From: Dehalococcoidales bacterium | GTDB lineage: Bacteria > Chloroflexota > Dehalococcoidia > Dehalococcoidales > UBA2162 | Length of the DNA stretch: 64,000 bases | Direction: 5' to 3' | NCBI GenBank assembly: GCA_016932435.1 | Contig: JAFGCW010000012.1 | Coordinates: forward strand, 1 to 64,000 | Part shown: positions 51,309 through 60,288 of the stretch, piece by piece | Layout of the letters: each line of letters opens with the position of its first letter | Numbering within the stretch: position 1 is the stretch's first letter | Translations under genes and position numbers: made by a program | Notes under the pieces: model-generated | What the model was told of the DNA's origin: nothing | Database searches by the model: none | The model's input: only the letters and a program-made list of their open reading frames with translations

Positions 51309-53144
51309 ATGATGTTTAAAAAAATACTCTGGATATTTGTAGCATTGTTAATGCTGTTATCTCTGGGAGTCGCTTCGTGTGAGGAGGAGAAGGAAGGCGG
51401 GCAGGTTAAGGAAGAAGACACAGGTCAGTCGATAACCGTAGGAGAAGAGGAATCATCTACAACCGAGGAAGAAGATACCACGGAAGGAAGTGATTTACTC
51501 TCTCCCGATGTGCCAAAGTATGGTGGTACGTTTATATACAGTATGATAATGGACGTGATGGGATTCGATCCTATCAAAAAGCTTCAAATGGAGTGTTCAA
51601 GCCTGAGATTTACCAACGAAGAATTGCTTCGAGGTAACTGGGCGAAAGGTCCGGGAGGTACCGGAGAGACGGACTGGACTGCCGGTTTCATTGGCCGGGT
51701 TGAACTGGAAACAGGCTCCCTGGCTGAAAGCTGGGAGACTCCGGATAATGAGACTATCATATATCATATCCGCCCCGGAATTCATTACGGTCTGGACCCG
51801 AAAAGCGAAGCAAGCCTCTATGTGAACGGCAGGGAGTATACCGCTGATGATACGGTATACAGTATCGAACAGAATTTCTTCCAGGAGACTGCCTATTCTT
51901 ATGGTGCCTATACGAGAGCCGGCTACGCCCCTACTTCGATAACCGCTCTCGATAAATATACGGTCGAAGTAAAAGTTCCTCAAATTATGCATGGTCTGCT
52001 GATCCTGGTAATCGGTGACAATATGTTCCAGGTATGTCCGGATGTCACCGAGAAATATGGAGATCAGACTGACTGGAGAAACCAGGTTGGTACCGGTCCG
52101 TATTTCCTGGATGACTACGTTACCAGCAGTTCATTGACATATAAGAGAAATCCCGGCTACTGGATGAACGATCCGCTCCATCCGGAGAACCAGCTACCTT
52201 ACCTGAATACTATAAAGAGTATGATCATACCTGACCTTTCAACCCGCCTTTCAGCCCTTCGTACAGGCAAGATCGATCAACTGGCTGCTATTTCCTGGGA
52301 AGATGCTGGAATGTTGATAAAGCAAAGTCCTGATCTGGAATATAAGACAGTTGTAGCTGGTCCAACTCTTCTGGTTATGAGGGTTGATAAACCTGAATTA
52401 CCCTTCTATGACATTAAAGTCAGACGGGCGATGAATATAGCGATGAACCAGCAGGAAATGGTGGATGAGTACTATGGTGGAAATGCCGTCCTATTCGGTG
52501 TACCTTATCCACCATCACCGACATACTCGGAAATTTTCACTCCGCTGGAAGAGCAGTCAGCCGAAGTCCAGGAGATGTACACTTATAATCCTGCAAGGGC
52601 AAAAGAACTACTGGCAGAAGCAGGATTCCCCGACGGTTTTACAACCAAGATAAATTGTTCCTCTGCTGAAGTAGACTATCTTTCTATTGCTAGGGAATAT
52701 TTACTCGACGTCGGTATAGATATGGTGATCGAACCTCTGGAATCCAGCGTGTTCCGGAGTGTCGGCAGAGGGAGAACTCACGAAGAGATGATAACCGAGT
52801 TCTGCGTCGATTATGCATTCCCCTTCAGGCTCCTTATGGTACGTCAGGAGAGCTTTGATAACCGGTCTTACTTTGAAGACCCGTTCACCCGCCAGTCATA
52901 TGAATCGATCAATGAAGTCATAGGTAAAGACGATGCTGAAGTAAACAGACTGATCAAAGCGGTAGGTAAATTCTCTCTCGAGCAGGCGTGGGGTATCTGG
53001 ATGCCGGCACCGCTTCATTACACTATGTGGTGGCCATGGGTACAGAATTACCGTGGTGAGGGCACCATCGGTTATGACAGCCAGAATACATACAATCACT
53101 ACATATGGACAGATATGGCTTTGAAGAAAGCAATGGGATACTAA
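51309..53144 (+). CDS. Oligopeptide/dipeptide-type solute-binding lipoprotein (SBP_bac_5)
   Basis: The 611-residue protein has a lipoprotein signal (GVAS-C24), an acidic Glu/Thr-rich linker (25-60) and the SBP_bac_5 fold: PKYGGTFIYSMIMDVMGFDP, LAESWETPDNETIIYHIRPG, VGTGPYFLDDYVTSSSLTYK and RRAMNIAMNQQEMV. It would hold a peptide, nickel chelate or other solute for an ABC importer. No permease genes are next to it. A paralogue lies on the other strand at 55241. AAGGAG lies five bases before the first ATG (a second ATG follows directly). A strong terminator ends the gene. Confidence 0.92.
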   Translation: MMFKKILWIFVALLMLLSLGVASCEEEKEGGQVKEEDTGQSITVGEEESSTTEEEDTTEGSDLLSPDVPKYGGTFIYSMIMDVMGFDPIKKLQMECSSLRFTNEELLRGNWAKGPGGTGETDWTAGFIGRVELETGSLAESWETPDNETIIYHIRPGIHYGLDPKSEASLYVNGREYTADDTVYSIEQNFFQETAYSYGAYTRAGYAPTSITALDKYTVEVKVPQIMHGLLILVIGDNMFQVCPDVTEKYGDQTDWRNQVGTGPYFLDDYVTSSSLTYKRNPGYWMNDPLHPENQLPYLNTIKSMIIPDLSTRLSALRTGKIDQLAAISWEDAGMLIKQSPDLEYKTVVAGPTLLVMRVDKPELPFYDIKVRRAMNIAMNQQEMVDEYYGGNAVLFGVPYPPSPTYSEIFTPLEEQSAEVQEMYTYNPARAKELLAEAGFPDGFTTKINCSSAEVDYLSIAREYLLDVGIDMVIEPLESSVFRSVGRGRTHEEMITEFCVDYAFPFRLLMVRQESFDNRSYFEDPFTRQSYESINEVIGKDDAEVNRLIKAVGKFSLEQAWGIWMPAPLHYTMWWPWVQNYRGEGTIGYDSQNTYNHYIWTDMALKKAMGY

Positions 53145-53170
53145 TTTTTCGAAATATATGCCGAGTAATC

Positions 53171-53205
53171 AAGGAGGTAGAGTTCTTACTCTACCTCCTT
53201 TTTTT
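53171..53205 (+). terminator. Strong Rho-independent terminator
   Basis: AAGGAGGTAGAGT (53171-53183) pairs perfectly over 13 bases with ACTCTACCTCCTT (53188-53200) around the loop TCTT, followed by TTTTT. It ends the binding-protein transcript. Confidence 0.95.
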
Positions 53206-53339
53206 AAGGAAGTTACAGTCTGTTTACTCGATTCTAGTGTTAATTATAAAGGTTTTACCCCCGGTATTATCTCGCCTTGATTTTCTTGACTAAACAATGC
53301 CATAACTCGATAATAAGCACACTGAAAAGGGGGTAAAAT

Positions 53340-54149
53340 ATGAGTGTATCGAAGTTCTCTCTTGAGGGTAGAGTTGCTCTTGTAACCGGCGCCGGTGGTG
53401 TGCTGGGAATGGGGAGAGCAACTGCTCTGGCTTTTGCCGAAGCCGGTGCCGACGTAGTCGTTACCGACTTAATAGTTAAAGCGGATAACTGGGATCTGGA
53501 AGGTACGGCTGAGGAAGTCAGGAAACTCGGTAGGCGTTCTCTGGCCGTTCAGGCTGACGTCACGAAAGAAAATCAAGTGAATGACTTGGTCAGCAAGATG
53601 GTAAAGGAGCTGGGAACCGTTGATATCCTGGCGAATGTTGCCGGTGTCCCTTCCAACGCGGCGTTTATGGAGATGACTCCTGAGCTGTGGGAAAGAGGTT
53701 TGAGTATAAACCTGACGAGTGTCCTGCTCTGCTGTCAAGCGGCAGGCGAGGTAATGAAGGAGCAAAAGAGGGGCAGTATAATCAACTGGTCTTCATCCGC
53801 AGCCTACCAGATGGGTGTGTTGTCGGTGTACGGAATAGCGAAGATAGGGATCAGGCACCTGACAGGATGGGTAGCCCGTGACCTGGGGCCTTATAATGTT
53901 CGCTGCAATGCGGTAGCTCCCGGTTTGATCGCCACTGATTTCGGTTTTGTCGGCGTTGACGGCGGTATTAATGAAGATGGCAGACCTCATCCCAGGGCGG
54001 GAGGTGCAGACCGGGTGAATACTATACCACTTGGCAGGATGGGTGATGCCAGTGACGTTGCTGATGTTGCTGTCTTCCTGGCTTCGGATGCGTCCCGCTA
54101 TGTCACCGGGGTGACGATTCCTGTGGGTGGCGGGCTGATAATGAATTAG
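53340..54149 (+). CDS. Short-chain dehydrogenase/reductase (FabG-like)
   Basis: The 269-residue protein has a full classical SDR set: VALVTGAGGVLGMGRATALA (cofactor loop), ADVTKENQ, NVAGVPSN, the catalytic Ser in INWSSSAAYQ, YxxxK as Y-GIA-K and the ending DASRYVTGVTIPVGGGL. The Asp/Thr-Asp after the second strand (VVTDLIV) suggests NAD rather than NADP. It should oxidise a secondary alcohol or reduce a ketone. It is followed by a VOC-domain gene 33 bases away in the same operon. Confidence 0.93.
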   Translation: MSVSKFSLEGRVALVTGAGGVLGMGRATALAFAEAGADVVVTDLIVKADNWDLEGTAEEVRKLGRRSLAVQADVTKENQVNDLVSKMVKELGTVDILANVAGVPSNAAFMEMTPELWERGLSINLTSVLLCCQAAGEVMKEQKRGSIINWSSSAAYQMGVLSVYGIAKIGIRHLTGWVARDLGPYNVRCNAVAPGLIATDFGFVGVDGGINEDGRPHPRAGGADRVNTIPLGRMGDASDVADVAVFLASDASRYVTGVTIPVGGGLIMN

Positions 54150-54182
54150 ACCATTGCCAATCAATAAGGAGGTGAATAACGA

Positions 54183-55166
54183 ATGAATAATGACTGGGAA
54201 TTCGACCATGTTGGACTTGTGGTCAGTGACCTTGACGAGGTACGTTATTACTATCCTTCCCTGGGAATAGGAGTGGATATAGGTACCTTAGGCCCGAATG
54301 CGACTAATCCCGTGCCCGGTGCGCCTGAGGAGGAACCCTTACCTAGGACTATGACTGTTTATGGGAAACCTCGCAATAATCGTCCACTACCGGAGACCGG
54401 TAGAAGAGTTAATGTTAACAGGATTTTTGAAAACATACAGATTGGTTCGCTGGTGATCGAGTGTATTCTTGGTCGCCCCGAGGGCGACGGTTTCAATGAT
54501 GATTTCTTCAGGGAATGCGGTGAAGGTATCAGCCACGTCTGTTATAACGTTCCGAGCCCTGAGAAAGAGACAACTCTCCTGGTCGAGAAGGGTACTGATA
54601 TTGTTATGAGCCTGGAACAGGAGGGGAAAATCGTCGAGAACTACCTGGAAACCGGGAAATACGGCAAGATCTGGCTTTCATTCAGACCTCCGTCGGGAAT
54701 GCAGCACAAAGCCTGGCAGGCACACAACCGGGCGCATCCCCTGGTAAGTGACTGGAAATTTCTTGGCATGGGCGTAGCGACGAAAGACCTGGATAAGTCC
54801 GTTGAATACTACCAATCGCTGGGAATAACCGAATTGTTACCCGAAGTTATGCTTGATAGCAGTGTGTTACCTGATTCTGTGGTAAAGGCAAGGACAAGGA
54901 AGGTAATGGTAGGTTCGATTGGTTATGAATTCGCCCAGCCTCTTGATTCAGAGACTGTTTACGGGAAGTGTTTGACCGGGAGAGGTGAGGGAGTTTACAG
55001 TCTTGATTTCAAGGTAGATGATTTATCGAAGGAGATGGCCAGGCTGGAGTACAAAGGCGTAGACGTTATCCTCAGCGGTAAACTTGAAAGCGGCGATGTA
55101 TTTACGTATTTCGATACACGCAAGGTAGGGAATCTAATGATAAAGCTGGTACAGACCGGCAAATAA
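54183..55166 (+). CDS. Double VOC-domain (glyoxalase-fold) protein
   Basis: The 327-residue protein has two vicinal-oxygen-chelate modules: residues 5-150 (WEFDHVGLVVSDLDEVRYYY ... GEGISHVCYNV) and 190-325 (WKFLGMGVATKDLDKSVEYY ... GEGVYSLDFKVDDL). The first module has the His and Glu of a metal site (FDHVGLVV, ISHVCYNV). Each resembles methylmalonyl-CoA epimerase or dioxygenase halves. AAGGAGGTGAATAACG precedes the start. It forms a probable operon with the SDR at 53340; a role in catabolism of a small acid or aromatic is a guess. Confidence 0.88.
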   Translation: MNNDWEFDHVGLVVSDLDEVRYYYPSLGIGVDIGTLGPNATNPVPGAPEEEPLPRTMTVYGKPRNNRPLPETGRRVNVNRIFENIQIGSLVIECILGRPEGDGFNDDFFRECGEGISHVCYNVPSPEKETTLLVEKGTDIVMSLEQEGKIVENYLETGKYGKIWLSFRPPSGMQHKAWQAHNRAHPLVSDWKFLGMGVATKDLDKSVEYYQSLGITELLPEVMLDSSVLPDSVVKARTRKVMVGSIGYEFAQPLDSETVYGKCLTGRGEGVYSLDFKVDDLSKEMARLEYKGVDVILSGKLESGDVFTYFDTRKVGNLMIKLVQTGK

Positions 55167-55197
55167 CACCCCCGGTCTATACTATCATGGAAATAAT

Positions 55198-55221
55198 AAA
55201 GGCGGACGATTGTCCGCCTTT
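55198..55221. terminator. Bidirectional terminator
   Basis: AAAGGCGGAC (55198-55207) pairs with GTCCGCCTTT (55212-55221) around the loop GATT, followed by ATTTTAA on the plus strand and by TATTATTT on the minus strand. It separates the convergent VOC and binding-protein genes. Confidence 0.9.
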
Positions 55222-55240
55222 ATTTTAACTAAGCTTGGAT

Positions 55241-56983
55241 CTAGTAACCCATCTCAGCTTTCATGTCTTCATCAATCCAGAAGTACTTGTAAAGGTCTTC
55301 CGTGTTAGCCCATCCGCCCCAGCTTACACCGTAGAAATTCTGGAACCATGGCCACCACATATTATATGAATAACGTGCCGGGAACCAGATGCCCCAGGCT
55401 GAAGCAAGTTCATACACACCGGCTTCTTTCATGGTCTTGAAGTATTTATTCGGGTTCTTGGCCATGTCCGCTCCGATAACTTTACCAACCTCTTCGTAAT
55501 ACGGATCGTCTATGAATGCGACGTTAGAGTACATTCCCTTCTTGGTGCAGAGTTGTTCGAATGGAGCCCAGAGTCCGACGAGAGGAGCATAGATCATCTC
55601 TTCATGTCCTCTACCCGCCCAGAGACCCATAAATGCACCGGTTTCCATCGTCTGGATTTCCATGTCGATGCCAACAGCATCCAGGTAAGCCTTGATCATA
55701 GATACCTCATCAGCCGAAGCAGCCTGACAGTCGATCGTTGTCTTGAATCCGTCGGGATAACCTGCCTCGGTTAATAATTCCTTGGCTCTGGCCGGATCAT
55801 AGTCGTATAACATCCTCACATTTTCAGGCATATCTTCCAGAGGAGTGTAGAATTTATCAAAACTGGGTATATATGGGTAACCTACGAGGACTCCCTGGCC
55901 TTTAAGATAGTCATTGAGAATTTCTTCCTGGTTAACCGCCAGGTTCATCGCCTGCCGTACCCTCAGGTCATGGAAAGGAAGCTCAGGTTTATCGATTCTC
56001 ATTCCGGCTACACTGGCATTGCCCAGTCTCTTATAATACAGCACATCCGGACATCGTTTCATCACATCTTCGGCTTCCTCGATATTAGCCGAGCCGAAAC
56101 CTCTCATCACATCAATCTTACCTGTTCTGAAGGATGCCAGGAGTGATGACCTGTCGGGTATAATAAGCAATTTCAATTCATCGATATATGGCAGCCTGTT
56201 TTCGGGATGCATCGGATCGAATTCGAAGTAATTCGGATGCTTGGTATACGTGATTGTACTGCCTACAACATAATCGCTTAATACAAAAGGCCCTGAGCCA
56301 ACGACTTCCGACCAGTCCTGCCAGCCGTCTCCTTCGGTCCAGCATTCAGGCGGGTTAGTATAAAGGTTATCGCCGATTTCAAGCAACATGATGGCCTGGG
56401 CGTCTGCCGGAACTTTTACTTCAACGGTATATTTATCAAGTGTTTGCCATGATGTTGGTCTTCTTGAATTGCCCGGTGGGTAAGACATAGCCTGCCAGCA
56501 TCCCTCGTAGTTAAACTGGTAATCAATATTCCAGACTACGTCTTCAGCGGTCAATTCGCGACCATTTGCCGGAGCCCTGTCCTGGTAATGAATTCCTTCG
56601 CGGATATTATAAATAATAGTCTCGTCATCGGGCAGTTCCCAGCTTTCACATAGTTCTCCCGAGAGCAGCGAGATATCGCCAAGAAAACCCCAGTCCATAG
56701 CCGTCTCTCCGGTGCCGGCGGGACCTTTTTCCCAGTCTCCCTGGATAAGTTCATTACTGGTGTACTGCATGTGTCCTACACGAATGGCCTGAGCGGTAGT
56801 AGGGTCAAGAGGGCTGATATCACCTCCTGTAGATATAATGGTACCACCCATCTTAGGTGTTTCCGGAGATACACTTGATACTTCTTCCTCTTCTTCTTCT
56901 TCTTCACCTCCGCCGCAGGATGATATTACCAATGTTAATACCATCAAGCAGCTCATCAGCAACCATACAACTTTTTTAACCAT
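55241..56983 (-). CDS. Oligopeptide/dipeptide-type solute-binding lipoprotein (SBP_bac_5), second copy
   Basis: The ATG at 56983 is preferred because it begins the signal peptide; the longer frame starts at a GTG and includes the GAGGAGG ribosome site. The 580-residue lipoprotein (VISS-C23) has a run of eight Glu just after the lipid Cys, coded by a CTT/CTC repeat, and then the SBP_bac_5 fold with LCESWELPDDETIIYNIREG, VGSGPFVLSDYVVGSTITYT and RQAMNLAVNQEEIL. It is a clear paralogue of the protein at 51309 in domains and ends (YSYNMWWPWFQNFYG). No ABC permease or ATPase gene is adjacent. It might serve as a receptor. The Glu repeat could vary in length between strains. Confidence 0.92.
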   Translation of the reverse strand: MVKKVVWLLMSCLMVLTLVISSCGGGEEEEEEEEVSSVSPETPKMGGTIISTGGDISPLDPTTAQAIRVGHMQYTSNELIQGDWEKGPAGTGETAMDWGFLGDISLLSGELCESWELPDDETIIYNIREGIHYQDRAPANGRELTAEDVVWNIDYQFNYEGCWQAMSYPPGNSRRPTSWQTLDKYTVEVKVPADAQAIMLLEIGDNLYTNPPECWTEGDGWQDWSEVVGSGPFVLSDYVVGSTITYTKHPNYFEFDPMHPENRLPYIDELKLLIIPDRSSLLASFRTGKIDVMRGFGSANIEEAEDVMKRCPDVLYYKRLGNASVAGMRIDKPELPFHDLRVRQAMNLAVNQEEILNDYLKGQGVLVGYPYIPSFDKFYTPLEDMPENVRMLYDYDPARAKELLTEAGYPDGFKTTIDCQAASADEVSMIKAYLDAVGIDMEIQTMETGAFMGLWAGRGHEEMIYAPLVGLWAPFEQLCTKKGMYSNVAFIDDPYYEEVGKVIGADMAKNPNKYFKTMKEAGVYELASAWGIWFPARYSYNMWWPWFQNFYGVSWGGWANTEDLYKYFWIDEDMKAEMGY

Positions 56984-57054
56984 TAAGGTTGTTACCTCCT
57001 CTTTAAGCACTACAAACGGAAATCCGATGGTTTGGTTTTTACGCTATTTCAGGT

Positions 57055-57090
57055 TCATCGATTACGATGAACCGGATCCCCAGATTCCAT
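57055..57090 (-). CDS. Candidate 11-residue leader peptide before the binding-protein gene
   Basis: GAGGAGGTGAT lies a few bases before an ATG at 57090, which opens MESGDPVHRNR and stops at 57055, 72 bases before the binding-protein start. Its ribosome site is as strong as that of the mini-ORF at 51157. It may couple translation or act as an attenuator. Very short ORFs arise by chance, so confidence is low. Confidence 0.3.
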   Translation of the reverse strand: MESGDPVHRNR

Positions 57091-57724
57091 AGGCATCACC
57101 TCCTCGAGTTTCAGGTAGCCAGGACTGATAAAACACATGATTTACAGTTATGGAAATAATAGAAGACACCAAAAACCGCAGTAACCAGTAACGATCTCAA
57201 GTGCCTTTTATTCACCATACACAGCTCTCGGTGAAATTAGTATCAGATGGCTAAAGTGTAGTCACTCCAAACCTATTTGTCAATTATAAAGGGAATTGTT
57301 GTTATTGTGGTTAATACCGGCGTTTTACTGGTTTCAAACCAAAGATGATGAACTAGGTATTATAGTAAGTCTAGGGTCATTTAATAATTGGTAAATGTGA
57401 AATAATTGTCACGGAATTGGGTGGATAACGTTAAAACACAACAGACTTGACACAAATAATTAATTGCGAGTAACATTGAATTGATGGAATGAAGGGTATT
57501 TCCCGTTCAATTCATTTATAGACTGGCTTTACATCTGAGTAATGACTTGGAATCCTGGTTCGAAAGCTGGTTGAAGCCAACGTATGGTTGGTATTTAAGC
57601 GTTTTTGAGCTGCGCATATCCAGCACCCGTTCCTCCCGGTCGGGTTTGTTGTGTTGATCCAAAACACAGAGATCCCGGCCATTTTCATTTCCACCCTTTC
57701 CTCCAGTCTATTCTATTTATTTTC
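57091..57724. other. 634-base intergenic region, nothing recognised
   Basis: The stretch upstream of the binding-protein gene is AT-rich with no ORF that I trust and no member of the palindromic repeat families. Near 57548-57600 a segment TGGTTGAAGCCAACGTATGGTTGG is loosely inverted, but nothing more can be said. Confidence 0.4.
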
Positions 57725-57753
57725 TTGACAAGCATGTTATTCCCGACTAAAGT
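57725..57753 (+). promoter_or_regulatory. Sigma70-type promoter for the RNHCP leader
   Basis: A perfect TTGACA (57725-57730) is followed after 17 bases by TAAAGT (57748-57753). Transcription would start near 57760, about 450 bases before the RNHCP start codon. Confidence 0.65.
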
Positions 57754-57759
57754 GTCTAA

Positions 57760-58208
57760 GCAGGTTTCACTGTGTTAACCGTTAATGCTCGGGAAATCCA
57801 GGATAGTCGCTACGAACGCCGGGCCTGTTTAGTAATACCTGTTTTTATTACCGGTGAAATCAGGAGAGAAGCACCAATAATGGAAATAAGGAAGGAGTAT
57901 GAATATAAAATATAGTCTACGCTCATAACCTGTAGGGGACGGCGCTATACCGGTGAGACGGGACATACACGTACCGGTGGAAGGTGGGTAAATCTGTCTT
58001 ACAGTGGCCGACACAGTAAATAAAGCCGGTCGAGGTACGAATTCGGGGATGAAACACGCCCCGATGAAGCAGGAACCGGAAGTAATCGTCCTGACGAAAT
58101 CGGGACGGTGAATCAGTCACTGGTCCAGTCAAGCCCGGGACCTTAGGGGAGAGTAAACGGAACCCTGACTCCTTAGTTTGAAGAAATTCGAACACCGGAG
58201 TTCAGGGA
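57760..58208 (+). ncRNA. Long structured leader RNA candidate upstream of RNHCP
   Basis: About 450 bases between the promoter and the RNHCP start contain no plus-strand ORF that I accept, but several clear hairpins. TCGGGG/CCCCGA pair around 58043-58064. GTCCTGA and TCGGGAC pair around CGAAA at about 58088-58106. GGTCC and GGACC pair near 58122-58142. At the 3' end CCCTGACTCC (58163-58172) pairs with GGAGTTCAGGG (58197-58207) with one bulge, enclosing GTTTGAA-GAAA-TTCGAAC (58176-58193). GGAG in that last stem is the RNHCP ribosome site, so the fold would hide it. GTACC (57971) and GGTAC (58034) can also pair. This looks like a regulatory RNA or a self-contained structured RNA. I do not recognise a named class; a group II intron fragment is a possible alternative. 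Confidence 0.5.
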
Positions 58209-58516
58209 ATGAGTAGAAGTAAAGAGAACACAGGTTTTACCTGTGATAATTGCGGCAGCGAGGTACTGCCGCTGACAAACGGTAGTTATCGTAATCACTG
58301 TCCTGTCTGTATTCAAAGCATGTAGATATTATCCCCAGAGACAGGCGAGAATCGTGCGGCGGAGTGATGGAACCGGTGCGCCTGGTATACAAACCGGGGA
58401 AAGGCTACCAGCTTATACACAAATGTCTTAAGTGCGGCAGTGAAAGGACGAACGGGATAGCAGAATACTCAGTTCAACCGGATGAAGTAGATGAATTATT
58501 GAAACTTCCGAGTTGA
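58209..58516 (+). pseudogene. RNHCP-domain zinc-ribbon protein, frameshifted
   Basis: The first frame reads MSRSKENTGFTCDNCGSEVL, then GSYRNHCPVCIQSM and a TAG. The -1 frame continues HVDIIPRDRRESCGGVMEPV, then KPGKGYQLIHKCLKCGSERTNG to a TGA at 58514. Together they give the whole RNHCP domain: CxxC, the RNHCPxC signature, HVD, CxGxMxPV and a last CxxC. The shift occurs at CAAAGCATGTAG, where one base is missing or a -1 slip happens. The family binds zinc and its function is unknown. The start has GGAG eight bases upstream, paired in the leader hairpin. Confidence 0.8.
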
Positions 58517-58539
58517 TTTTATACTGCATAAGTTATACT

Positions 58540-58992
58540 ATGAAAAACCATCATATTCGCTTGGGAACTACTGAAGATATCGAACAATGGTTGATATTGC
58601 GTAAAGTGTTCTGGCCTAACTGTTCTGATTCTCAACACAGGCTGGAGATGGGGCAAGTAGTATTATCATCAGGTGGAGTATTCGTTGCTGAAGATCCAAA
58701 AGGCCGATTAATCGGGTTTGCCGAATTCTCAATAAGAAATGATTACGTTCCCGGTGCAGATATCAGCCCGGTACCGTATCTTGAAGGCTGGTTTGTGGAT
58801 GAAGAATATCGGGCAAAAGGTGTCGGTAGAAAGTTGCTTGCGGCAGTCGAAGACTGGTCGCGGCGAAACGGGTATACACAGATTGCCAGCGACGCGCTTA
58901 TTGATAACGCAACCGGTGTTGAAATACACAGGAAACTAGGATTTACTGAAGTTGTAAGGACCGCCCACTTTATAAAAAGAATTGGTAATTAA
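58540..58992 (+). CDS. GNAT acetyltransferase, AAC(6')-I-like
   Basis: The ATG at 58540 gives 150 residues beginning KNHHIRLGTTEDIEQWLILR. The sequence follows aminoglycoside 6'-N-acetyltransferase type I closely in plan: RKVFWPNCSDSQH (LRxxLWP-like), LEGWFVDEEYRAKGVGRKLL (acetyl-CoA loop), VEDWSRRNGYTQIASDALID and HRKLGFTEVVRTAHFIKRI. Chromosomal relatives exist in many environmental bacteria and their natural substrate is often unknown. The upstream longer frame overlaps the RNHCP gene and has no ribosome site. Confidence 0.88.
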   Translation: MKNHHIRLGTTEDIEQWLILRKVFWPNCSDSQHRLEMGQVVLSSGGVFVAEDPKGRLIGFAEFSIRNDYVPGADISPVPYLEGWFVDEEYRAKGVGRKLLAAVEDWSRRNGYTQIASDALIDNATGVEIHRKLGFTEVVRTAHFIKRIGN

Positions 58993-59022
58993 TAATGTTA
59001 GGGCTGCAGAAAGGAAGAAAAA

Positions 59023-59445
59023 ATGGCTGAAACAAAGTACGGACACCTGGTTCATAGCAAGGAGCTTATCATGGATATCCCCCATTACGGGGGTTATTCG
59101 ATGCTTTCGCACAACGGAGAACTGAATGAAGACTGCAGTATCGGCTACCACTGCGTAGCCGAACCGATTTGTTTCGAGAAACCCCATGCCCATGATTTTG
59201 TCGAACTATTGTTTTTCCTCGGAGGTGATCCCACCGACATACGGGACCTTGGTGCCGAAGTCGAGATTACTCTCGGTGAGGAGCAGGAGAAGCACCTGCT
59301 TACTACGGCCGGTGTAGTATCCATTCCTTCCGGACTTACCCACTGCCCGATAGAGATCAGGAATGTGACGAAGCCGATAGTATTCCTGGAAGTCTCTCTC
59401 ACCCGTGTCTACGGGCCCCGTGTGGCATCAGAGGAAGAAAAATAA
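59023..59445 (+). CDS. Cupin-fold protein
   Basis: The 140-residue protein has a cupin barrel with the metal strand EKPHAHDFVELLFFLGGDP (HxH then Glu), EVEITLGEEQEKHLLTTAGV, and IPSGLTHCPIEIRNV with the fourth His. This fits the full HxHx(n)E...H metal site. Its small, single-domain form resembles the protein at 44683. AAGGAAG precedes the start. It lies 37 bases before a nitrilase gene on the same strand and may act on the same pathway; substrate unknown. Confidence 0.85.
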   Translation: MAETKYGHLVHSKELIMDIPHYGGYSMLSHNGELNEDCSIGYHCVAEPICFEKPHAHDFVELLFFLGGDPTDIRDLGAEVEITLGEEQEKHLLTTAGVVSIPSGLTHCPIEIRNVTKPIVFLEVSLTRVYGPRVASEEEK

Positions 59446-59481
59446 TTACTGCTGTGAAAACCGAATATACTACCGGGTGAT

Positions 59482-60276
59482 GTGAAAGACAAACTCAGAA
59501 TAGCTCTCGTCCAGATGTTCTGTGAAAAAGGCGCCATCGATCAAAACATGGCGTTAATGGCTGATTACATTGAGGAAGCGGAGAACCGTTCCATAGATAT
59601 TATCGGTTTCCCGGAAGCAAGTCTTACCGGTTACCACGAACCGGCAAGATTTCTTAAGGCAGTGCTCTCACTGGATGGACCGGAAGTAGCTGGATTACTG
59701 AAGCTGACAGAAGGTAGAAATCTAACCGTACTTGCCGGAATTATCGAGGAGAATCCTAACGGATTGCCATATATTACTCACATTATTGCACGAAACGGCA
59801 AGTTTATCGGATATCACCGGAAAATGTATGATGGGGACAATGAGGAGTATCCGTGGTTTGCTATGGGAAACGAGATTGCGGTATTCAACCACGATGGCTT
59901 GACTTTCGGAATAGCAATATGCGCGGATATCAGTAAAGAGGAGTTGTTTGCGGAATGTTCTCGAAGAGGAGCGTGTGTCATGTTCGAGTTAGCAGCTCCT
60001 GGGTTGTATGGGGAGCAGGTAACTCGTGACTGGAAAGCAGGTTATGAATGGTGGGAAGGCGAATGTCTTAGATTCTTGACCGAGTATGCTAAGAAGTATG
60101 GTATCTGGATTGCCGTCGCTACCCAAGCCGGCAGGACGTCTGATGAGGATTTCCCCGGTGGCGGATACCTTTTCAACCCGTGGGGAGAACGTGTTTATTA
60201 CACGAAAGACTGGAATCCGTGTGCTGCTTATCTGGAGATAAATTTAGATACACTGGAAGTAACCGAATTAGCATAG
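59482..60276 (+). CDS. Carbon-nitrogen hydrolase (nitrilase superfamily)
   Basis: The start is GTG at 59482 after GGGTGAT. The 264-residue protein has the catalytic triad of the superfamily: E45 (GFPEASLTGY), K114 (YHRKMYDGD) and C147 (FGIAICADISKEELF). Most of the superfamily cut amide C-N bonds. Cys147 is followed by A-D instead of the common Y/W-D/E. It should release ammonia from a small amide. Followed after 12 bases by a GNAT gene, so the two are probably co-transcribed with the cupin upstream. Confidence 0.92.
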   Translation: MKDKLRIALVQMFCEKGAIDQNMALMADYIEEAENRSIDIIGFPEASLTGYHEPARFLKAVLSLDGPEVAGLLKLTEGRNLTVLAGIIEENPNGLPYITHIIARNGKFIGYHRKMYDGDNEEYPWFAMGNEIAVFNHDGLTFGIAICADISKEELFAECSRRGACVMFELAAPGLYGEQVTRDWKAGYEWWEGECLRFLTEYAKKYGIWIAVATQAGRTSDEDFPGGGYLFNPWGERVYYTKDWNPCAAYLEINLDTLEVTELA

Positions 60277-60288
60277 TGCGGGGCTGGA

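Noticed and set aside
57540..57610. Possible tRNA because of TGGTTCGAAAGC
   Set aside because: No acceptor, D or anticodon stems can be built around it.
57923..58195. A 90-codon minus-strand frame in the RNHCP leader region
   Set aside because: The plus strand has a promoter and paired stems across this stretch; the frame has no good start and looks like an accident of structured GC-rich DNA.
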